NCBI GenBank assembly: GCA_018262855.1
Contig: JADFDO010000004.1
Location: 152,591 to 216,590 of the forward strand
Origin: Methanolinea sp.
GTDB lineage: Archaea > Halobacteriota > Methanomicrobia > Methanomicrobiales > Methanospirillaceae
Reading direction: 5' to 3'
DNA: 64,000 nucleotides
The notes below the pieces were generated by a model. That model did no database searches and had not been told where the DNA came from. It was given only the letters and a program-made list of their open reading frames with translations. Position numbers and translations under genes: made by a program. This document shows positions 54,426-61,675 of this stretch, piece after piece (within the stretch, counting starts at the first letter, position 1; each line of letters opens with the position of its first letter).

Positions 54426-55256
54426 ATGGCAGATTCGCTCCTCCCCGATATCGCGGGGGATCTCCAGTTGACAGCCATCGATCTGAACCTGGTTCTGTAT
54501 ATTGTCGGAATCATCGTCATCGCATACCTCCTCGTCTACGTGTTAAGTCATATTCTTGTCCTTATTTCAGAACGAGTGGGCCACCACCGGACTTCCATCG
54601 CGATGATTATCCCCCTGCTCAAGATCCTCATCTATGCCTTCGCCATCTATTACATCGTTGCCGCCATCCTACAGCCGTCGTTTTCGCAAATGATCGCATT
54701 CGCAGGACTATTCGGGGCGGCGGTCGGCATCGGGCTCAAGGATATTTTTCTTGAGATTGTCGGGGGCCTTGTGATCATCCTCGAAAAACCCTACCAGATT
54801 GGCGACATGGTGACCCTGGGAAATTCCTATGGGGAGGTCAAGGATATTGGCCTTCGATCCACAAAACTCAGGACCCCTGCCGATGAACTTGTCTCGGTCC
54901 CCAATGACACCATCTTCAATCAGCCGGTCAATAGCGGGAACGCCGGCGATATTCCGATGATGATCCTCATCGATCTCTTCATTCATGCAGAGTCGGATGC
55001 CAGCCTAGCCGCACAAATCCTCCGGGAAGCACTTGTCACCTCAAAATATGTCATCGTCTCCCAGAAGTATCCCTACACAGTCCTGATTGAGAATTTTCCG
55101 TTCTATACCCGGGTCCGCGCGAAAGGGTATGTCTATGATCTCAGGCTGGAATTTGAATTCAAATCGGAGGTAACGAGGAGGACACTCGCAGAATTCAGGA
55201 GGTTGGGGATCGAGTCCCCGGTGTGTTTCCCGTTTCCTGAAGGGATCGCGAACTGA
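54426..55256 (+). CDS. MscS-family mechanosensitive channel (second copy)
   Basis: The 276-residue protein has helices at about 20-40, 55-78 and a pore helix (GLFGAAVGIGLKDIFLEIVG), then EKPYQIGDMVTLGNSYGEVK and LVSVPNDTIFNQPVNSGNAG, the MscS beta domain. It is shorter than and clearly different from the first copy. GGAGGG lies about 10 bp before the ATG, and the start is 2 bp after the ATPase stop. Confidence 0.93.
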   Translation: MADSLLPDIAGDLQLTAIDLNLVLYIVGIIVIAYLLVYVLSHILVLISERVGHHRTSIAMIIPLLKILIYAFAIYYIVAAILQPSFSQMIAFAGLFGAAVGIGLKDIFLEIVGGLVIILEKPYQIGDMVTLGNSYGEVKDIGLRSTKLRTPADELVSVPNDTIFNQPVNSGNAGDIPMMILIDLFIHAESDASLAAQILREALVTSKYVIVSQKYPYTVLIENFPFYTRVRAKGYVYDLRLEFEFKSEVTRRTLAEFRRLGIESPVCFPFPEGIAN

Positions 55257-55364
55257 TCCCTGCTGATACCCTGCGCTCCTTTTTGTCGAAAGAAAAGGTA
55301 TCCTGCGCTTTTCCGAGCGATGCAGAAAGCACCCGTGTGAAAGTGCCCCCCCCTGAACACAAAG

Positions 55365-55435
55365 GGTTTAAAATATAAGCCCTAAAAAAGGGTCAGCGGG
55401 TGTTGCGCCAGTCGTATATTAATACCTTTATACAA
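55365..55435 (+). promoter_or_regulatory. Tandem TATA-like elements upstream of the abl genes
   Basis: GTTTAAAATATAAG at about 55366-55379 and CGTATATTAATAC at 55413-55425 (with TTTATA just after) are both good archaeal TATA matches, and a short CCCTAAAAAAGGG dyad lies between them at 55380-55392. Two start sites, one of them stress-responsive, would fit an osmolyte operon. Confidence 0.5.
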
Positions 55436-55501
55436 TGCCCTTCAGCAGCACCCTTTACTGTCCGTTCGAAGAGCCCGGACCGCCAAACACGAGGTGCATG
55501 C

Positions 55502-55717
55502 ATGAACTCAGGATTTCCACCTTCTTATAAAGACGCCGACAGCATTGCCGGCCCCTGCGTAATAGAACATGTAGTGGCTGACCCGGTCACACAATCCTTT
55601 CCATCATATGCAGATGAGTATTATCCTCTATTCGACTTGAATGAACGGCAGAGATCCTTCCCCTTGATCGTGATCCTCTATCGGCTCAACATACTCAGTG
55701 GAGGGAACCTGGTATGA
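55502..55717 (+). CDS. Small ORF coupled to ablA
   Basis: The 71-codon frame begins [20 protein letters not shown] and ends ILSGGNLV, with its TGA overlapping the ablA start (ATGA). GAGGTG five bases before the ATG is a strong ribosome binding site. I recognise no family; there are no membrane or metal motifs. The position at the head of an osmolyte operon suggests a leader peptide or small regulator that couples translation. It may be chance, but the combined signals are good. Confidence 0.5.
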   Translation: MNSGFPPSYKDADSIAGPCVIEHVVADPVTQSFPSYADEYYPLFDLNERQRSFPLIVILYRLNILSGGNLV

Positions 55718-57174
55718 CCGGCAGACCACTCGTTCTCAGAGAATCCAACAAGCAAAGTGCATCCCGAAGTCCCGTCCATTCGGTTGGGAACCTTGGGGAA
55801 CAGGTGAAACATACAGTCAGCGAAATCATTGCGATCATGCGGGGGCAAAACGAGGAGAGAGAGCGCCTGGAACGATCTTCGGGTAAGAGTGATACAACGG
55901 ATAGTGATACAGCTCCTGATTTCTGGAAAGACTGGCGATGGCAGATGCAGCATGCCATCCGGGACCTTTCCACATTTGAACAGGTGCTCGGCATACGGTT
56001 CGAGAGGGCAAAGCGGGAACAGCTCCAGGCCACCATTGAAAAATTTCCTCTCAACATCACCCCTTATTATCTCTCCCTTATAGATGTGAACGATTACCAG
56101 AATGATCCGATCTTCAAACAGGCATTTCCATCACCAAAAGAGCTGATCGTTGAGCAATACGAACTGGCTGATCCCCTCGCAGAGGATAAGGACAGTCCCT
56201 GCTCCTGCATCACCCACAGATATCCTGACCGCGTGCTCTTCCTCATCAGCAACACCTGTGCGATGTATTGCCGCCACTGCACCCGCAAACGAAAAGTCGG
56301 TGATATCGATTCGATCCCCGACCGGGAAGAGATCAAAAAGGGTATCGAATACATTCGGGATACCCCGCAGATCCGCGATGTGCTCCTGTCAGGAGGCGAT
56401 CCGTTCATGCTCAGCGACGAGTATCTTGACTGGATCCTCACTGAGCTGGGGAATATCCCTCATGTCGAAGTAATACGAATTGGTTCCCGGGCACCGGTCA
56501 CTCTCCCGTTCAGGGTCACCGATGGCCTGGTGCATGTCCTGAAAAAGCACCATCCCGTCTGGGTAAACATGCAGTTCAACCACCCCAAGGAGATGACTGA
56601 ATCGGCACAAATTGCAGTCGCAAAACTCGCCGATGCCGGTATTCCACTCGGGAACCAGTCTGTCCTCCTCGCAGGAATCAACGACTGTCCCCGGATCATG
56701 AAGGAGCTTGTCCATCAGCTCGTCAGAAACCGCATCCGCCCGTATTACTTGTATCAGTGTGACCTTTCAGAGGGTATCAGCCATTTCCGTACCCCCGTGG
56801 CAAAGGGAATCGAGATCATGGAGAACCTAATCGGCCACACCAGCGGGTTTGCTGTCCCAAGATACGTCATTGATGCACCCGGGGGAGGGGGAAAGATACC
56901 CATTTTCCCAAATTACCTCCTGACATGGTCGGTACATAAAGTGGTCCTCCGAAATTACGAAGGAATGATCTGCACCTACCAGGAGCCTTCGAATTATGAC
57001 CGTATCTTCTGCAATGGTGATTGCGCCGGGTGCAGGCTCCAGTTGAATATCAGCAGGGCTGATGAATCAAAGGTGGTTGGGATTGCAAAACTGCTTGCAG
57101 ATTACGATGATACGACTACCCTCATCCCGAAAGATACTGATAGAATAGAGAGAAGGCAGGACGATGGTGACTGA
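55714..57174 (+). CDS. ablA: AblA, lysine 2,3-aminomutase
   Basis: The 486-residue radical SAM/PLP enzyme has the cluster Cys182, Cys186 and Cys189 in [27 protein letters not shown], and a C-terminal PLP-binding part with [17 protein letters not shown]. It turns L-lysine to beta-lysine, the first step to the compatible solute N-epsilon-acetyl-beta-lysine, a salt-stress osmolyte of methanogens (established). An N-terminal extension of about 85 residues is present. GGAGGG precedes the ATG, and ablB overlaps the 3' end by 11 bp. Confidence 0.95.
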   Translation: MTGRPLVLRESNKQSASRSPVHSVGNLGEQVKHTVSEIIAIMRGQNEERERLERSSGKSDTTDSDTAPDFWKDWRWQMQHAIRDLSTFEQVLGIRFERAKREQLQATIEKFPLNITPYYLSLIDVNDYQNDPIFKQAFPSPKELIVEQYELADPLAEDKDSPCSCITHRYPDRVLFLISNTCAMYCRHCTRKRKVGDIDSIPDREEIKKGIEYIRDTPQIRDVLLSGGDPFMLSDEYLDWILTELGNIPHVEVIRIGSRAPVTLPFRVTDGLVHVLKKHHPVWVNMQFNHPKEMTESAQIAVAKLADAGIPLGNQSVLLAGINDCPRIMKELVHQLVRNRIRPYYLYQCDLSEGISHFRTPVAKGIEIMENLIGHTSGFAVPRYVIDAPGGGGKIPIFPNYLLTWSVHKVVLRNYEGMICTYQEPSNYDRIFCNGDCAGCRLQLNISRADESKVVGIAKLLADYDDTTTLIPKDTDRIERRQDDGD

Positions 57175-58000
57175 CGCAGTCGTGCAGGTGGGAAAAAGCA
57201 CTGTCCAGCACGGGCATATGAACAACCGTGTCTATGTGACCCGGTTATCGCAGGAAGATATTCCGCGCATTATTCCCTCACTCGATGCACTTGCTGAAAA
57301 GGAGGGCTATTCCAAAATTCTTGTTAAAGTGCCTAAATCATCGATCTCGGTCTTCATCGGGGCCGGCTATACCGTGGAAGCAACTGTTCCATTCTTCTTT
57401 CACGGGGTTGAGTCTGCCGCCTTCATGGCGAAATATTTCGACCCCAAGCGCTCATCTATAACCGATTCTGGGGATGTTGCCGATGTGCTCTCCGCAGCAT
57501 TGAGTAATGCCCATCACGAATCCAACCGCTGTCTTTCGGACCATTTTTCACTGGTACATGCTGAATCGGAAGATTCCGGGGAGATCGCAGCACTCTTTCA
57601 ATCAGTGTTCGATACCTATCCGTTCCCCATTTTCGACCCTGATTTTATCATTGCTTCGATGCGGAACGATGTCCGGTATTTCTGCATTCGTCATAAGGAA
57701 CAGATCATTGCTGTTGCATCCTGTGAGGTGAATTCTGATGCGGAAAATGTTGAGATGACTGATTTTGCCACTGACCCGCAGTTCCGCGGGAGAGGGCTTG
57801 CCGGGCACCTCCTCCATGCAATGGAAGAGGCGATGGGAGATGAGGGTATTCGTCTCGCGTATACAATCGCCCGTGCCAGGTCCTACCCGATCAACGTGAC
57901 ATTTTCACGTGCCGGATATCATTACGGGGGGACACTCCCTAACAACACCCAGATCTGCGGTGTCGTGGAGAGTATGAATGTCTGGTACAGGAAATTATAA
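57164..58000 (+). CDS. ablB: AblB, beta-lysine N-acetyltransferase
   Basis: The 278-residue protein has a leading region ([20 protein letters not shown]) and a GNAT acetyl-CoA domain at about 130-275 with [20 protein letters not shown], the Q/RxxGxG/A acetyl-CoA loop. It acetylates the epsilon-amino group of beta-lysine and completes the osmolyte pathway begun by AblA. The ATG at 57164 overlaps ablA by 11 bp. Confidence 0.94.
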   Translation: MVTDAVVQVGKSTVQHGHMNNRVYVTRLSQEDIPRIIPSLDALAEKEGYSKILVKVPKSSISVFIGAGYTVEATVPFFFHGVESAAFMAKYFDPKRSSITDSGDVADVLSAALSNAHHESNRCLSDHFSLVHAESEDSGEIAALFQSVFDTYPFPIFDPDFIIASMRNDVRYFCIRHKEQIIAVASCEVNSDAENVEMTDFATDPQFRGRGLAGHLLHAMEEAMGDEGIRLAYTIARARSYPINVTFSRAGYHYGGTLPNNTQICGVVESMNVWYRKL

Positions 58001-58176
58001 CCGGCAGCGGGGAAGGTAACAATCGCTCTCCCGGAAATTCCGATTCCAAATCATATCCTTTGTTCCGTGCTCCCGGAAGTAACAATATAATTAGCCCAAC
58101 ATAACAGTCCCCTGATGCCGGATATGCGAATATCCCCGGCCCGAACATTTATCAATGCCTCCCCGCGATACCACTC

Positions 58177-58890
58177 ATGATGTTCGGGATCTCCTCGTTC
58201 TGCCTCCTCAAAGAATCCCTTGCCATGGCACTGGACCGCCTGTCAACCGTCTCCGATCTGATAGAGATTGTGGATGAAGGCCCCCATTTTATCAGGGACC
58301 CGGCAGAACTGGAGAGCTATTCTGCAGATTTCGTCATCCATGCCCCCTACCACGGGATGAATGTCGCCTGTGTCTTCGATGCTATCCGCGAGGCAAGTGT
58401 GAAGGTCATTACAGAGTGCTTTTCGGTCGCTGCGGAGGCCAGTGCAGATGTTGTGATTCACCCGGGATATTTCGCATGGGAGCAAGAGCGTGAAAAAGCG
58501 AACTGGCAGTTCAAAACATCCCTGCACGAACTGAATGCTGCCGCCGACGACCTCTCGGTCACGTTCTATTTTGAGAATATGGGAGACATGAATTATTTTA
58601 ACCTCAGGACACCCGATGACCTCGATCTCATCGAAGGAGCCGGGTTTGCCCTCGATGTCGGGCACGCACACCTCAACCACTGCCTCCCCGGGTTCCTTGA
58701 TGCGAAGATCAGCCACATGCATCTCCATGACAATAATGGAACGAGGGATACCCACAGCCCCGTGGGAAGGGGGACTATCGACTTTTCAGAGGTAATCGCA
58801 GCGCTGAAGCGAAACCATGCGACGTCAGTGATCGAGGTCGGGACATTTGAAGGGGTCCTCGAGAGTCTCAACGCTCTGGATACACTGTAA
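58177..58890 (+). CDS. TIM-barrel sugar-phosphate isomerase/AP endonuclease-like protein
   Basis: The 237-residue protein has the xylose isomerase-like TIM-barrel pattern: MFGISSFCL, IEIVDEGPHF, VIHAPYHGMNVACV, VIHPGYFAWE, FYFENMGDMN, FALDVGHAHLNH, HMHLHDNNGTRDTHSPVG and IEVGTFE. Metal ligands (Glu, Asp, His, Glu) can be traced. The substrate is unknown, perhaps a sugar phosphate. Two adjacent ATGs (58177 and 58180) are possible starts. It stands alone after the abl genes. Confidence 0.85.
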   Translation: MMFGISSFCLLKESLAMALDRLSTVSDLIEIVDEGPHFIRDPAELESYSADFVIHAPYHGMNVACVFDAIREASVKVITECFSVAAEASADVVIHPGYFAWEQEREKANWQFKTSLHELNAAADDLSVTFYFENMGDMNYFNLRTPDDLDLIEGAGFALDVGHAHLNHCLPGFLDAKISHMHLHDNNGTRDTHSPVGRGTIDFSEVIAALKRNHATSVIEVGTFEGVLESLNALDTL

Positions 58891-59449
58891 AGGTGGGCCA
58901 TCCGGACTCTTTTAACCGGTGATTGGGTGTTTTAGTCTGGAAGTTTGATCCCTGAACCTCCGGGTTCATTCAAGACCAAAACCCGACTTTCTTATTATAT
59001 AAACCGTGTTTTTCACCAGAGTCCCTTACAGCCGGCATATCAATCCTGGATTGTTCCTTCCGGTTGTTGACGTGATGCCGCATGAATACATGCATCTCTA
59101 TCCGGGACAGCCTGGCAGGGTGTTGTACATTTCCTGCCATGCGGGCATCAGGCATCAGGTGCCATCAGTGCCCGGATCGCCCAATCTATCAACACATCAG
59201 GATTGGGCAAGACCGGGCATTCTCTGGCCCGCAATTCATCAATAGAGAGAGAAATGATGCGGAGGGTTCCCTGTACGCTGTCCGGGTTTTCCGGGCATTC
59301 CGGAACGGAGGCCTCCCTCGTTGTCCGCCAATTCCGGAGGTGAGTCATTTCCGAGTGGTCTGTCACGAACACCAAGGAGCGAGCTTTTCGAATACCGGGC
59401 GCATTTTCCTGCGCCTGGAGAATCAAGTGAAAAATAAGGAGAATAATCC
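58891..59449. other. Long leader or intergenic region before the NHL-dockerin gene
   Basis: A strong TATA-like TTATATAAA lies at about 58994-59002, 448 bp before the next start. No frame between looks like real protein to me, so the transcript may have a leader of about 420 bases. Near its 3' end, AATACCGGG followed by a GCGC...GCGC hairpin and AAGGAG resembles the leader of the next gene (61562-61675). Confidence 0.4.
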
Positions 59450-61561
59450 ATGAATACAAGGAATAGATATTGTATCCTTTTCCTGGTTGTAGGGTTCCTC
59501 TGGTATTCCGGTGTCACTGCCGGGCCCGCAGTAGAAAGGCAGGGCGATATCTCCGCTCCGCCCAACGTGGGTGCAGAGTATGATATCACAGGCATCCAGT
59601 CACCTTCAGGCCACAGGGCTTTTACAAGCGGTGATCTGGCCTCTTCTTTTGATTGGGCGAAGCCAGAAGGTGCCGGAATAAGCCTTCCCTGGGGAGTTGT
59701 TACCGACAGTGCAGGAAACACCTACGTGGGAGACGACATGTCGTTCTCCATCTGGAAGATAGCCCCTGACGGGACTGTTCTTGCAAAGTGGGGGTCGTAT
59801 GGCACAGGAAACAGCCAGTTTGGCGAGATTGCAGGCATTGCGCTGGGCAACGGCGGGAATGTCTATGTGATCGACCGCGACAACCACCGCGTCCAGGTCT
59901 TTGACGGGAATGGCAACTATCTCAACCAGTGGGGGACCTACGGAACAGGAGACAGCCAGTTTGACGCTCCAATCGGGATTGCGGTGAACAGCAGCGGATA
60001 CGTGTATGTCGCAGACACCTCGAATAACCGGATCCAGGTTTTCACTCCGGATGGAGAATACGTGGACCAGTGGGGATCGTGGGGATGGCCCGGTGGATCG
60101 GGCCTGTTCGCGTATCCCACGGGGATCAGAGCGAACAGCAGCGATTACCTGTATATCGCAGATTACGGGAATAACATGGTCCAGGTATTTACCCCGGATG
60201 GAACGTTTGTAACCCAGTGGGGTTCTTATGGATCCGGCCCCGGCCAGATGTATTATCCCCTGGATCTTGCGCTCAGCAGTTCAGATCAGGTGTATGTTGC
60301 TGACACGTACAATAACCGCATCCAGCAATTCAATCCTGATGGCTCATTTGTCACCCAGTGGGGATCTGCGGGATCCGGGAACAACCAGTTCAACCTTCCC
60401 TACGGCATCACCGTGCACCCGGATGGAAGAGTGCTCGTCGCCGACAGTTATAACTGCAGGATCCAGGAATTTTCCCCCAGTGGCGAATACCAGGCGCAGT
60501 GGGGATCCGGCAGCAATGAGAACGGGCGGTTCATTCTTCCCCGCGATGTGAGCGTTGCCGCCTCAGGCAACCTCTATGTTGCAGACACCGGCAACCACCG
60601 CATCCAGGTACTCTCCCTTGACGGTACCTACGTAAGCCAGTGGGGATCCTACGGGAACGGGAACGGCCAGTTCAACGAACCACGGGGAGTTGTCGAGAGC
60701 GAGAGTGGCACCGTGTATGTCACCGACAGCAAGAACAACCGAGTCCAGGTCTTTGACGCTGACGGTAACTACCTCTCTCAGTGGGGGTCCCAGGGTTCCG
60801 GTGATGGCCAGTTTTCGAATCCGTACGGCATTGCCATCGGTCAGAATGGCAATGTCTACATCGCAGATGCGGACAACAATCGCATCCAGGTCTTTGACCC
60901 TGACGGCAACTACCTCTCGCAATGGGGTTCACCGGGATCCGCTGACGGCCAGTTCAACTATGCGATCGACGTTGGACTGAATTCAAGCGGCCATGCCTTT
61001 GTGACTGACAGCGACAACAACCGCATCCAGGTCTTCGATCCTGACGGCAACTACCTCTCGCAATGGGGTTCACCGGGCTCCGGGAACGGACAGTTCACCG
61101 ATCCGACGGGAATTGCAGTCGACAGCAGTGGGTTTGTATTCGTCACTGACTGGACGAACAACCGGGTCCAGGTGTTCGATCCAACCGGCACCTATGTCAC
61201 CCAGTGGGGATCGCCCGGTTCCGGTGACGGCCAGTTCATGGACCCCTGCGGAATCGCGGCCGGCAACGGGAACAGCATCTTCGTTGCAGACCTTGGAAAC
61301 AGCCGGATAGAGAAGTTCACGACAACCCTCTCGCCTTCGGTTATTCCAATTCCTGGCTATGAAAATGCCCCGACCGATCCTGATCACGACGGGATCTACG
61401 AGGATCTCAACGGGAACGGCGAGACTGATTTCGACGATGTCGTCGCCCTCTTCAAGCACATGGACTGGATAGAGAGCAACGAGCCGGTTTCTGCCTTCGA
61501 TTTCAACGGGAACGGCAGCCTGGATTTTGATGACATCATCCGGCTCTTCCGGGAGGTATAG
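59450..61561 (+). CDS. Secreted twelve-NHL-repeat protein with C-terminal dockerin-like module
   Basis: The 703-residue protein has a signal peptide (residues 1-25), twelve NHL repeats of about 47 residues (YVADTGNHRIQVLSLDGTYV is one) joined by QWGSxGSGxGQF linkers, which would build two six-bladed propellers, and a C-terminal dockerin-like pair of calcium loops, DLNGNGETDFDDVVALF and DFNGNGSLDFDDIIRLF (about 655-703). Type I dockerins bind cohesins through such loops. AAGGAG precedes the ATG. The next gene encodes a cohesin-like domain, so the two proteins may bind each other. Confidence 0.92.
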   Translation: MNTRNRYCILFLVVGFLWYSGVTAGPAVERQGDISAPPNVGAEYDITGIQSPSGHRAFTSGDLASSFDWAKPEGAGISLPWGVVTDSAGNTYVGDDMSFSIWKIAPDGTVLAKWGSYGTGNSQFGEIAGIALGNGGNVYVIDRDNHRVQVFDGNGNYLNQWGTYGTGDSQFDAPIGIAVNSSGYVYVADTSNNRIQVFTPDGEYVDQWGSWGWPGGSGLFAYPTGIRANSSDYLYIADYGNNMVQVFTPDGTFVTQWGSYGSGPGQMYYPLDLALSSSDQVYVADTYNNRIQQFNPDGSFVTQWGSAGSGNNQFNLPYGITVHPDGRVLVADSYNCRIQEFSPSGEYQAQWGSGSNENGRFILPRDVSVAASGNLYVADTGNHRIQVLSLDGTYVSQWGSYGNGNGQFNEPRGVVESESGTVYVTDSKNNRVQVFDADGNYLSQWGSQGSGDGQFSNPYGIAIGQNGNVYIADADNNRIQVFDPDGNYLSQWGSPGSADGQFNYAIDVGLNSSGHAFVTDSDNNRIQVFDPDGNYLSQWGSPGSGNGQFTDPTGIAVDSSGFVFVTDWTNNRVQVFDPTGTYVTQWGSPGSGDGQFMDPCGIAAGNGNSIFVADLGNSRIEKFTTTLSPSVIPIPGYENAPTDPDHDGIYEDLNGNGETDFDDVVALFKHMDWIESNEPVSAFDFNGNGSLDFDDIIRLFREV

Positions 61562-61611
61562 CATACGCGGATGCGATCTCACCCAATTTCCCGTATCGCC
61601 AGATGAGAATA

Positions 61612-61626
61612 CCGGGATATACCCGG
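61612..61626 (+). promoter_or_regulatory. Leader hairpin before the cohesin-PEGA gene
   Basis: CCGGG and CCCGG form a 5-bp stem around ATATA. A second small hairpin (CCTGG and CCAGG) follows within 12 bp. Together with AATACCGGG and TTTCCTG they resemble the end of the leader of the preceding surface gene. Confidence 0.4.
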
Positions 61627-61675
61627 AATATTTCCTGGAAACCCAGGAGAACGAGAACAAAGGAGAGAATACAGC

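Noticed and set aside
59082..59453. Frame of 123 codons whose stop overlaps the NHL-dockerin start
   Set aside because: No ribosome binding site, no recognisable motif and an unnatural composition; the overlap alone is weak evidence.
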